Both the position numbers and the translations under genes were made by a program. The notes beneath the pieces are model-generated. The model worked only from the letters and a program-made list of their open reading frames with translations. It searched no databases and had not been told where the DNA came from. Shown here piece by piece: positions 52,988 through 61,119 of a stretch of DNA of 64,000 nt. The stretch comes from CAYMZZ01 sp046297935 (lineage in GTDB: Bacteria; Bacteroidota; Bacteroidia; Chitinophagales; Chitinophagaceae), in contig JBKBHA010000017.1 in the NCBI GenBank assembly GCA_046297935.1, forward strand, positions 13,419 to 77,418, in the 5' to 3' direction. Position 1 is the stretch's first letter; every line of letters begins with the position of its first letter.

Positions 52988-54079
52988 CTATAGTACCTCC
53001 CACCATGGCTCAAATACCTGATTGGGCTGCCGCAGAAATACGGGTTCACCAATTCTAGGTGTAAGCAGTTTATGTCCCACTTGTTTGTTGAGTTCAGTGA
53101 TCTGCTTCAGTGGATCATCCCATGCGTGCATGGCCATGGCAAATTTGCCGGAATGTCCGGGTATTATTGCTTTGGCGCGTAAATCTGTTGCAGCCTTCAA
53201 TACTTCATCGGGAAACATATGAATGGCCCTCCAGGCGGTATTGTGCTGACCATTGTCGAGCAAGGCGAGGTCAAAAGGACCATACTTGTTACCAATTTCT
53301 TCAAAATGGCGATCATATCCGCTGTCGCCGCCCAAAAACAAATTCAAATCGGGGGCCTGCAATACAAAGGAGAGCCAAAGTGTATTGTTGCGCTTGAAGC
53401 TGCGACCTGAAAAATGACGGGCAGGCGTTGCATGCAACATGATATGATCGGTGAGCGGATAGCTATCCCACCAATCCATTTCACGTATGATGCGACTATC
53501 GTATCCCCAGTGCTCCAGGTGAGCGCCTACACCTAATCCGCAAAACACCTGTTTGATCTTCGGCCGAAGCTTCTTGAGCATTTTGTGATCAAGGTGATCA
53601 TAATGATCGTGAGTGATCAATAAATAATCAATATCAGGAAAATCAGAAGGCTGATAAATATCGGAACCTGCGAAGGAGCGATTGCTGCCGGGCAGCGGCG
53701 ACGCATTGCCTCCAAATACCGGATCAATCAGAAACCGTTTGCCGGCCAGTTGCAGGTAATAACTGGAATGGCCAAACCAGATAAGAACATCTTCGTCGGG
53801 CGATATTCCAAACAGATCTGTTTTAATGGAGGGTATCGCTTTGTCGGGGCGGCTACGCGGGTTTTTGTGAAATAAGAAATCAAACATCACACGGCCGTAG
53901 CTGCTGCCGGGAGTTAATGGCGGAGTTTCACTCAGATTTTGAAACTGGCCATCTTTATAATGAGCCGATGCGCGCATCCGTTCAAGTCGTTCGGCTCGGG
54001 CCCTGCCTCCAAACTGCGGGTGATTAAAAAAAATAAAGCCGGATAGTATTATAATAATAGCTATTGAAAGAAAGATCAT
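52988..54079 (-). CDS. MBL-fold metallo-hydrolase (UlaG/NAPE-PLD-like)
   Basis: A 363-residue membrane-anchored hydrolase (N-terminal helix IFLSIAIIIILSGFIFF). The metallo-beta-lactamase motif is LLITHDHYDHLDHKMLKKLR, with two His-x-His-x-Asp-His metal ligands. LWFGHSSYYLQLAGKRFLID, SGYDRHFEEIG and GHSGKFAMAMHAWDDPLKQI match the NAPE-PLD/RomA-like branch, which acts on phosphodiesters. The active site faces the periplasm. The start at 54079 is chosen over 54103; both keep the helix. Confidence 0.88.
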   Translation of the reverse strand: MIFLSIAIIIILSGFIFFNHPQFGGRARAERLERMRASAHYKDGQFQNLSETPPLTPGSSYGRVMFDFLFHKNPRSRPDKAIPSIKTDLFGISPDEDVLIWFGHSSYYLQLAGKRFLIDPVFGGNASPLPGSNRSFAGSDIYQPSDFPDIDYLLITHDHYDHLDHKMLKKLRPKIKQVFCGLGVGAHLEHWGYDSRIIREMDWWDSYPLTDHIMLHATPARHFSGRSFKRNNTLWLSFVLQAPDLNLFLGGDSGYDRHFEEIGNKYGPFDLALLDNGQHNTAWRAIHMFPDEVLKAATDLRAKAIIPGHSGKFAMAMHAWDDPLKQITELNKQVGHKLLTPRIGEPVFLRQPNQVFEPWWEVL

Positions 54080-54189
54080 TGCTAGTGGTTGATTCGGGTG
54101 CAAATTACAATACCCCCGCTGGCAGATACCCTGAATTTCCGGCCATTGGCCGAAATTTCAACCGTTAAAATTGACGTGTAAAATCTTCG

Positions 54190-54975
54190 TCTTAAGCTCT
54201 CCGTCACCTCTGTTCCTGACTCAGCGAGCTCTGTGGTAAAAGAAAAGCTGAGCCAGAAGCATACTCGCTTGAATGCAGAAGAACCGAAAATCAAATTCCT
54301 TAAACAGCGAAAATAGCCTGAGAGCACTGCTACCATTTTTACCACAGAGGTCACCGAGGCAGGAACAGAGTTCGCGGAGGTCGATTCAGAGCAATTGAAG
54401 TTGCTGCGCATTTACTCTGATAAGCTCTCCGTGCCCTCAGTTCCTAACTCAGCGAGCTCTGTGGTAAAAGAAAGGCTGAGCCAGAAGCATACTCGTTTGA
54501 ATGCAGAAGAACCGAAAATCAAATTCCTTAAACAATGAGAACAACCTTAGAGCACTGCTACCATTTTTACCACAGAGGTCACCGAGGCAGGAACAGAGTT
54601 CGCAGAGGTCGATTCAGAGCAATTGAAGTTGCTGCGCATTTACTCTGATAAGCTCTCCGTGCCCTCTGTTCCTGACTCAGCGAGCTCTGTGGTAAAAGAA
54701 AAGCTGAGCCAGAAGCATACTCGTTTGAATGCAGAAGAACCGAAAATCAAATTCCTTAAACAGCGAAAATAGCCTGAGAGCACTGCTACCATTTTTACTA
54801 CAGAGGTCACCGAGGCAGGAACAGAGTTCGCAGAGGTCGGTTCAGAGCAATTGAAGTTGCTGCGCATTTACTCTGATAAGCTCTCCGTGCCCTCTGTTCC
54901 TGACTCAGCGAGCTCTGTGGTAAAAGAAATGCTGAGCCAGAAGCATACTCGCTTGAATGCAGAAGAAAATTTCTT
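54190..54975. repeat. Tandem 228-bp repeat, about 3.4 copies
   Basis: AAGCTCTCCGT recurs at 54194, 54423, 54650 and 54878 (spacing 227-229), and ACCACAGAGG at 54341, 54569 and, as ACTACAGAGG, 54797. Each unit carries inverted TTACCACAGAGG/CTCTGTGGTAA arms related to the elements at 58041 and 63470. Frames open across it encode only repeat peptides (SSVVKEMLSQ and similar). No gene is seen in 54080-55097. Confidence 0.9.
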
Positions 54976-55097
54976 AAAAAGATTACTGCCAGGCTTTTGC
55001 CCAAGGTTAAATAAGGTTAACAGATTAAACTCCCTTTCCCCAGCTCCGTCTTATTTCTGTAAAACCACCGTAGCAATCACTTTTAAAACAAAACGCC

Positions 55098-55400
55098 ATG
55101 AAAAAGTTAGTTCTCTTTAGTTTGATCTTCAGTCTTTTTGCAATCAGCGCCAGCGCCCAGCGCGGCCCCGAACGCATAAAACGCGCACAGGTAAACAAAG
55201 CCTATGTACACGGTCACCTCACACGCGCCGAGAAAGCAAAGCTGCATCGCAACGATCGCCAGTATTCCCGCGCCAAACGCATGGCACTACGCGATGGCAG
55301 GCTGACCATGTCTGAGCGCCGGCAGTTACAAAAAATGCGCAAACACGATCGCCGCCAAACCTTCCGTTACAAACACAACGCAAGAAAAAGAGTTATCTAA
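55098..55400 (+). CDS. Small, strongly basic exported protein
   Basis: A 100-residue protein with a signal peptide (MKKLVLFSLIFSLFAISASAQ). The mature part is very rich in Arg, Lys and His (RGPERIKRAQVNKAYVHGHL, RAEKAKLHRNDRQYSRAKRM, RQLQKMRKHDRRQTFRYKHN) and predicted helical. Similar short basic exported proteins are frequent in Bacteroidota and resemble an unassigned family. The role could be nucleic-acid or envelope binding, but nothing proves it. The stop lies within one arm of the terminator hairpin. Confidence 0.6.
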   Translation: MKKLVLFSLIFSLFAISASAQRGPERIKRAQVNKAYVHGHLTRAEKAKLHRNDRQYSRAKRMALRDGRLTMSERRQLQKMRKHDRRQTFRYKHNARKRVI

Positions 55401-55446
55401 AGAAAAAAGCAGGCCACAAGCCTGCTTTTCTTTAGATAACTCTTTT
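55386..55446. terminator. Long-armed bidirectional terminator
   Basis: AAAAGAGTTATCTAAAG and its inverted copy CTTTAGATAACTCTTTT flank a GCAGGC/GCCTGC stem with a five-base loop; the arms are about 27 bp, with two extra A residues on the left. The left arm begins inside the last codons of the small basic gene. The right arm ends 2 bases before the next (minus) gene's stop. Confidence 0.85.
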
Positions 55447-55448
55447 CA

Positions 55449-56294
55449 CTAGTTATTAAGCTTACTCAGATCGAAATTTACTCCCACAAACCCGGTTATA
55501 CTGCGCGATTGTAGCGCATAGGATTTATCGGTGCAAAACTGAAGGCCCCCCTCTAATCTAATAAAAGGCGCACTACGAATAATGAACTGTAGCTGCAGAG
55601 CAGGTTCAAAATATGCCTGCGTGTTGTTGTTCAGCGAACCCAATTGCAGATAATCGATCTCCGGTTGAGTATAGTCGTTTTCCTCTTCGCGAAAGCGTAC
55701 AAAACTAAATCGACCTGAAAGGGCAATTTTGAAAAAGTCGGTGGCGTTGATGTTTACATAAGGAGTAAAAAATAATCGGTTCAGGTTGCTTTTGTACGAC
55801 CGGCTAAAGTTTAAGGTATCCAGATCCTGTCCCTGTTCACGCATAGTCATATTTCCAAAACCCATACCGCCATTTATTCCCATGTATACAAAGCTCCTGC
55901 GACCTACAGCCCCGAAATATCCCAGGCCTATATCGGTCATGCGCCTTTTGTAGCGCACATCTGTTTCCAGAAAATAAAAATCATCGTAGCCGGTAGCTTT
56001 TGAATAGAAGTCGCGCTCACTGCGGTTGCTATGTCCCAGCAGCACCGCCCAGTGATTCGTAACGGCATAAGCGCCCTGCAGATCAAAACCGTTTACCGAG
56101 CGGCTCGAGCCCGAGCCGGTGACGCCACCGGCATAATATGCCGCCAGCTTACTATCTCCTTTCTCTTCCAGAAAAGCCTGATCAGGTAATGCAGGCGAAT
56201 AAATGTGGCGGGGAGCCCTGCAGGCGCCGAGCAGGAGGGTAGCCACGGCGAAAATGAAAAGATGATATCTCAAAGCAGGTATTTTATTCAACAT
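55449..56294 (-). CDS. Outer-membrane beta-barrel lipoprotein
   Basis: A 281-residue protein. The start at 56294 (MLNKIPALRYHLFIFAVATL) gives a lipobox LLGAC; the frame could extend to 56345 but then overlaps the upstream gene. The mature part is made of amphipathic beta strands (YAVTNHWAVLLGHSNR, YMGINGGMGFGNMTM, AYFEPALQLQFIIR, SITGFVGVNFDLS), as in small outer-membrane barrels of Bacteroidota. Its role is unknown. Confidence 0.72.
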   Translation of the reverse strand: MLNKIPALRYHLFIFAVATLLLGACRAPRHIYSPALPDQAFLEEKGDSKLAAYYAGGVTGSGSSRSVNGFDLQGAYAVTNHWAVLLGHSNRSERDFYSKATGYDDFYFLETDVRYKRRMTDIGLGYFGAVGRRSFVYMGINGGMGFGNMTMREQGQDLDTLNFSRSYKSNLNRLFFTPYVNINATDFFKIALSGRFSFVRFREEENDYTQPEIDYLQLGSLNNNTQAYFEPALQLQFIIRSAPFIRLEGGLQFCTDKSYALQSRSITGFVGVNFDLSKLNN

Positions 56295-56332
56295 GACAGC
56301 GCTAATCTGCAATTTGCTGCATGGTTGCAATT

Positions 56333-56941
56333 TTATCCACCCCATTCACCCAGGCCCTGGCGGGTTACCACAGGCTCTGAACCGGTGCAGTCAACAACAG
56401 TAGAGGGTACCGTACCACCAATGCCGCCGTCAACAACTATGTCCACATCATTTCTAAAATTCTCATACATCACTTCAGGATCAGTATAGTCCTCCACAAG
56501 TTGCCCGGGTAGGGAAGCGCTAAGGATAGGCCGACCCAGTTCTTCAATGATCGCAAGCGCTATGGGATTATCGGGTATACGCAAACCGATGGTGTCCTTT
56601 TTCCCCTGCAGGATCTTTGGCACCATTTTGCTGGCAGGCAGTATAAACGTAAAAGGCCCGGGCAGGTACTCACGCAACAGCCTGAACACCGGTGTGGAAA
56701 GCTGCTTGGTGTAATCCGATAAATGGCTTAGATCAGAACAAATAAAGGATAGTTGCGCTTTTCGGGGGTCTACCTGCTTGATGCGGCAAATCTTTTCAAT
56801 GGCCGATTGCTGAAGTATATCGCAACCGAGGCCATAAATGGTATCGGTTGGATAAATAATCAGGCCGCCTTTTTTTAATGTATCAACCACCGTTCGAACC
56901 AAACGTGGCTGCGGGTCTTTCGGATGTATGTGCAGCAGCAT
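56333..56941 (-). CDS. YciO-type Sua5/YrdC family protein
   Basis: A 202-residue protein of the Sua5/YciO/YrdC family. The core is VDTLKKGGLIIYPTDTIYGL (residues 18-37), KAQLSFICSDLSHLSDYTKQ, LREYLPGPFTFILPA, and GLRIPDNPIALAIIEELGRP. TsaC/Sua5 proper make threonylcarbamoyl-AMP for tRNA t6A. The LSFICSDLSHLSDY segment, however, resembles YciO more than TsaC, so the t6A role is uncertain and another gene may supply it. Confidence 0.88.
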   Translation of the reverse strand: MLLHIHPKDPQPRLVRTVVDTLKKGGLIIYPTDTIYGLGCDILQQSAIEKICRIKQVDPRKAQLSFICSDLSHLSDYTKQLSTPVFRLLREYLPGPFTFILPASKMVPKILQGKKDTIGLRIPDNPIALAIIEELGRPILSASLPGQLVEDYTDPEVMYENFRNDVDIVVDGGIGGTVPSTVVDCTGSEPVVTRQGLGEWGG

Positions 56942-57083
56942 AAGCGAATTTAACGAAAAATTGAGAGGAGAGAAAGCAAAGAGAATTCGGTAATTTAAGA
57001 ATTCGATAATTTGCCTGATAGGAAACGTCCATTGGATTGTACAAATTCACCAATAATCGAATTTACAAATTCCTTTCTCTTGC

Positions 57084-57091
57084 TAACTTTG
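57084..57091 (+). promoter_or_regulatory. Probable -7 box of the cupin-like gene (TAACTTTG)
   Basis: TAACTTTG matches TAnnTTTG exactly, 16 bases before the ATG at 57108. No -33 TTG at 17-23 bases was seen. Confidence 0.45.
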
Positions 57092-57107
57092 ACAAAACCC
57101 TATTCTG

Positions 57108-58007
57108 ATGCAACTCAAACCGGTTACTACGGTTGACAATATTGATCCGCTTACTTTTCAACAGGAGTTTTATAAACCGGGCATTCCGCTATTGATAAAA
57201 AATCTGGCGAAAGAATGGCCTGCTTATGAAAAATGGAACTGGACGCTGTTTAAGCAACTGGTGGGTGATAAGCGCGTGCCGCTTTACAACAATATAAAAA
57301 GTGATGCGTACACTCCTATCAACGAGGCCGACGATTATAAGACATTTGCGGAATACATTGATATGATCAGCGCGGGACCGGCTGAATGGCGCATCTTTCT
57401 GTTTAATATTTTCGATCATGCTCCATCACTTATCGGGGATTTCACCTGGCCCGAACACCTGATGAAGGGATTTGTGAAAAAATATCCAATGCTGTTTACG
57501 GGTGGTGAAGGCAGCATTACTCATATGCATTTCGATATCGATCTCTCTCATATCCTCCATACGCAGTTTCTGGGTCGCAAGCGGGTGCTGATGTTTCCTT
57601 ATGCAGAACAACACAGGCTTTACCGGAAACCATTTGAAGTATTAAGTCTGGCAGATTTTTCGAGATATTATGAGCGGGAGCCGGACTACGAACAGTTTCC
57701 GGCGCTTCGGCTGGCGAAGGGCTATGACCTTACACTGGAACATGGAGATACGCTCTTTATGCCGGCAGGGTACTGGCATCACATGGAATATCTGGAAAGT
57801 GGTTTTGCTATGAGCCTTCGGGCACTGCAGCCGAGCCTGGCAGGCAAGCTAAAAGGTGCATGGAACCTGTTTGGTATGCGCAGTATAGATACCATCATGA
57901 AAAAAACAGCCCCAAAATTTTGGTACGAGCGGAAAAAACGGCAACTGCTCTCCAATGCCAATAAATCGCTTGCAGAACTGGCGCCGGTTCAGAGCGTGCA
58001 ACGTTAG
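57108..58007 (+). CDS. Cupin-like (JmjC-type) domain protein
   Basis: A 299-residue protein of the cupin_8/JmjC family, Fe(II)- and 2-oxoglutarate-dependent oxygenases. Seen are the entry FQQEFYKPGIPLLIKNLAKE, the metal motif HxD in SITHMHFDIDLSHILHTQFL, and the second His in DTLFMPAGYWHHMEYLE. An N-terminal helix and C-terminal helical extension (residues about 240-299) are present. Relatives hydroxylate ribosomal or other proteins, or tRNA; the target here is unknown. Confidence 0.87.
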   Translation: MQLKPVTTVDNIDPLTFQQEFYKPGIPLLIKNLAKEWPAYEKWNWTLFKQLVGDKRVPLYNNIKSDAYTPINEADDYKTFAEYIDMISAGPAEWRIFLFNIFDHAPSLIGDFTWPEHLMKGFVKKYPMLFTGGEGSITHMHFDIDLSHILHTQFLGRKRVLMFPYAEQHRLYRKPFEVLSLADFSRYYEREPDYEQFPALRLAKGYDLTLEHGDTLFMPAGYWHHMEYLESGFAMSLRALQPSLAGKLKGAWNLFGMRSIDTIMKKTAPKFWYERKKRQLLSNANKSLAELAPVQSVQR

Positions 58008-58040
58008 TCTGGTCTTCTATGTTTTCTTGAGTTTCCTCCG

Positions 58041-58460
58041 GGTGCGGCATTTCTTTTACCACAGAGGCCACCGAGTTAGGAACAGAGTTCACGGAGATCT
58101 GTCGAGAGTAAACATATCGAGAACTACTTGCGCTCTGATAAGTCCTCCGCGACCTCTGTTCCTAACTCGGTGGCCTCTGTGGTAAAAGAAATGCTGCACC
58201 ATCTTGCTGTTAAAAACATCAAGGAAGCCAACATTCGTTGGTGAGTTTCATCCGCGTGCAGGCCTTAGTTTAACCGCAGAGGGCACAGAGCTTAATGCAC
58301 AGAGTTCACGGAGATCTGTGGAGAGTAAACATATCGAGAACTATTTGCGCTCTGATAACTCCTCCGCGACCTCTGTTCCTAACTCGGTGGCCTCTGTGGT
58401 AAAAGAAATGCTGCACCAGCTCGCTGTTAAAAACATCAAGGAAGCAAAAATTCGTTGGTG
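58041..58460. repeat. Two 217-bp units; the first is a palindrome with 47-bp arms
   Basis: Bases 58041-58087 and 58154-58200 are inverted copies of one another with one mismatch (ATTTCTTTTACCACAGAGGC on the left). The gap between arms is 66 bases. A second unit follows at an offset of 217 bases (ACGGAGATCT at 58091 and 58308). It resembles the units at 54190 and 63470. No gene is seen between 58008 and 58482. Confidence 0.9.
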
Positions 58461-58482
58461 AGTTTCCCGAAGGCCAAGGTAG

Positions 58483-59511
58483 TTAATTGATCGTCCACAC
58501 CTCGCGGCCCTTCAGCAGCGCATCGAGGTCGGGTGCCTTGCGAGCCACAGCATCCTGCAGCTGCAGTGCCATGATGTCTTCATAACATGGCCGCTCATGC
58601 TGATAAAACACCCCGAATGGCCGAGGCAGGTGACCCTCCGTACGAGGATCATCAAATATGCGCGTCAGAATCTGCGCCTTGTAAATATCTTTTTCATCAT
58701 GAATCCAGCAATCATCTTTACTGAATCCATCATTTAAATCAACCACCTTCGGTGTAAATCCATCCAGCCGGAGACCCTTGTCGCCCGCAGCACCAAATAC
58801 CAACGGCTTACCATGCTCCAGGAATATTGTTTCCTGCGCCTTTGATCCTTTCTCCGTAAAAATTTCGAATGCCCCATCATTAAAGATGTTGCAGTTCTGA
58901 TAGATTTCCAGAAACGACGAGCCCTTGTGCTGGTTCGCACGAATCAGCATCGCCTGCAAATGCTTCGGATCACGATCCATGCTGCGCGCAATGAAACTCG
59001 CATCCGCACCCATTGCCAGCGCCAGCGGATTAAACGGGTGGTCAATGCTGCCAAAAGGAGTAGACTTGGTCACTTTATTCTCCTCCGATGTAGGCGAATA
59101 CTGTCCCTTCGTTAATCCATAGATCTGATTGTTGAACATCAGCACATTCACATCAAAGTTGCGGCGCAGCAGGTGAATGGTATGGTTGCCACCAATACTC
59201 AGACTATCACCATCACCCGTTACAATCCACACACTCAGCTCCGGGCGGCTTGCTTTCAGTCCCGACGCAATAGCCGTTGCCCGGCCATGAATCGAATGCA
59301 TGCCATAGGTGTTCATATAATAAGGGAAGCGGCTGCTACAGCCAATACCCGAAATGATCACAATATTTTCGCGCGCAATGCCCAATGTCGGCATCACTTT
59401 CTGAACCTGTGCTAAAATGGAATAATCTCCACATCCCGGGCACCAACGCACTTCCTGATCGGTTGCAAAGTCTTTGGCGGTCAATGCGGGGGTGGCTGTC
59501 ACGTCACTCAT
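58483..59511 (-). CDS. korB: 2-oxoacid:ferredoxin oxidoreductase subunit beta (KorB-like)
   Basis: A 342-residue thiamine-diphosphate and iron-sulfur subunit. VRWCPGCGDYSILAQV (Cys about 24 and 27) and a third Cys (GIGCSSRFPYY) serve the 4Fe-4S cluster. The TPP-binding motif is VWIVTGDGDSLSIGGNHTIH, then LMFNNQIYGLTKGQYSPTS. It probably oxidises 2-oxoglutarate to succinyl-CoA with ferredoxin. The alpha (KorA) gene, normally adjacent and just upstream, is not in the window; instead gnd is divergent here. Confidence 0.92.
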   Translation of the reverse strand: MSDVTATPALTAKDFATDQEVRWCPGCGDYSILAQVQKVMPTLGIARENIVIISGIGCSSRFPYYMNTYGMHSIHGRATAIASGLKASRPELSVWIVTGDGDSLSIGGNHTIHLLRRNFDVNVLMFNNQIYGLTKGQYSPTSEENKVTKSTPFGSIDHPFNPLALAMGADASFIARSMDRDPKHLQAMLIRANQHKGSSFLEIYQNCNIFNDGAFEIFTEKGSKAQETIFLEHGKPLVFGAAGDKGLRLDGFTPKVVDLNDGFSKDDCWIHDEKDIYKAQILTRIFDDPRTEGHLPRPFGVFYQHERPCYEDIMALQLQDAVARKAPDLDALLKGREVWTIN

Positions 59512-59656
59512 ATTTTGAAGAATTGCCTGTAAAATTACGCATTATTGAGCGATTATCGGGAGTAGTGGGGTAATTTGCGGCCCCGGAGGGTCCCGCGCAT
59601 ATCGCCTTCAGCAAAGGCAACAGGGAATGGCCGGAGAAGTTCAAAAAACCTACATA

Positions 59657-61081
59657 ATGTCTGACCAATACCAGTTCGGCATGATCGGCCTCGGCACTAT
59701 GGGCCGCAACCTGCTGCTCAATGTTGCCGACCACGGTTTTGCCGCCATCGGCTTCGATAAAGACCCGGAAAAAGGCCGCCTGCTCGAAACTTCGGCCGAA
59801 ACCTCGGCCCCAGCGGGCAGCCGCGTAAAAGCCGTGAGCAGCATCGAAGACCTGCTGCAACAACTGGAGCGCCCACGCAAAATAATGATGCTGGTGCCCG
59901 CAGGCAAAGCGGTCGACAGCGTGCTGCAGGAACTTGGCCCCCTGCTAAGCGAAGGCGATATACTGATCGATGGAGGTAACTCCTATTTCAAAGACACCAT
60001 GCGGCGGATACAGTCGGTGGCCGACCAGCCCTTCCACTTTGTAGGCATGGGCGTAAGCGGTGGCGAAAAGGGAGCACGCACGGGACCAAGCATCATGCCG
60101 GGTGGCGACCGCGAAGCCTGGCTGGCACTGCAACCAATCCTCGAAAGCATTTCAGCTAAAGTAAATGGCGAACCCTGTGTGGCCTATATGGGAAAACATG
60201 CCGCTGGCCATTACGTAAAAATGGTACACAATGGCATTGAATACGCCATCATGCAGCTCATCAGCGAAATTTACGAGTTTCTGAAAACTGGCGTAGGTCT
60301 CAACAACGACGAACTGCACCAGGTATTTAAAAACTGGAACGAAGGCGAACTTCAATCCTTCCTGGTTGAAATAACGGCCGATATTTTCCTGGAACCCGAT
60401 ACCGAGTCCTCCGATCGCCTGATCGACCGTATTCTGGACAAAGCAGGCTCAAAAGGTACAGGCAAGTGGACCTCACAGGAAGCAATGGACCTGCCCATCA
60501 GTCTGCCGGTGATAGATATGGCCGTGGCCATGCGCGATCTGTCGGCGGCAAAGGACGAACGAGTGCAGGCCGCTGCACTCTACAAAAGCAAACGAAAGGC
60601 CGTTGCCGGCGACCGCAACAAATTGATTGCACAGGCGGGCGATGCCTTATACCTGGGCACCCTGCTCTGCTATGCACAAGGACTGGCCATGTTGCGAAAA
60701 GCATCAGTCCTTCACGATATGGAAATACCACTTCTTGATGTAATCCGTATCTGGCGCGGTGGCTGCATTATTCGCAGCAGCCAGCTCCAGTTGTTTACCG
60801 ACGCTTTTGCCAAAAAAGAAATTGCCAACCTGCTGCTCGACAAAAAAATCGCCGCCATCGTTCGCAAAAAACAGGCAGCGCTCCGCAAAACAATGCAGCT
60901 AATGGCCGGCGCCAAAGTGCCTGCAGCAGCCAGCTTCAGCGCCCTGGCCTATCTCGATGCCTATACCAGCGACCGACTGGGTACCAATCTCATTCAGGCG
61001 CAGCGGGATTATTTTGGAGCGCATACCTACCAGCGGGTGGATAAGGAAGGAAGTTTTCATACCGAGTGGGAAAAGAATTAA
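59657..61081 (+). CDS. gnd: NADP-dependent 6-phosphogluconate dehydrogenase
   Basis: A 474-residue cytoplasmic enzyme that converts 6-phosphogluconate to ribulose-5-phosphate. The start at ATG 59657 (MSDQYQFGMIGLGTMGRNLL) is chosen over an earlier in-frame ATG at 59627 because it begins the Rossmann domain (GLGTMG). Seen are LIDGGNSYFKDTMRRIQ, GMGVSGGEKGARTGPSIMPG (substrate binding), KWTSQEAMDLPISLPVIDMA and the C-terminal AHTYQRVDKEGSFHTEW. It leads the gnd-zwf-pgl operon. Confidence 0.97.
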   Translation: MSDQYQFGMIGLGTMGRNLLLNVADHGFAAIGFDKDPEKGRLLETSAETSAPAGSRVKAVSSIEDLLQQLERPRKIMMLVPAGKAVDSVLQELGPLLSEGDILIDGGNSYFKDTMRRIQSVADQPFHFVGMGVSGGEKGARTGPSIMPGGDREAWLALQPILESISAKVNGEPCVAYMGKHAAGHYVKMVHNGIEYAIMQLISEIYEFLKTGVGLNNDELHQVFKNWNEGELQSFLVEITADIFLEPDTESSDRLIDRILDKAGSKGTGKWTSQEAMDLPISLPVIDMAVAMRDLSAAKDERVQAAALYKSKRKAVAGDRNKLIAQAGDALYLGTLLCYAQGLAMLRKASVLHDMEIPLLDVIRIWRGGCIIRSSQLQLFTDAFAKKEIANLLLDKKIAAIVRKKQAALRKTMQLMAGAKVPAAASFSALAYLDAYTSDRLGTNLIQAQRDYFGAHTYQRVDKEGSFHTEWEKN

Positions 61082-61119
61082 AACTAACAACGCAAAATTC
61101 ACGATTCAAAAGGGTTTGA

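Noticed and set aside
54640..55120. Short open frames in the 45-64 kb repeat gaps (peptides like SSRRSVESK, TAEGTEL, SVVKEM)
   Set aside because: They are translations of the interspersed repeats, recur at several gaps in varying frames, and match no protein family.
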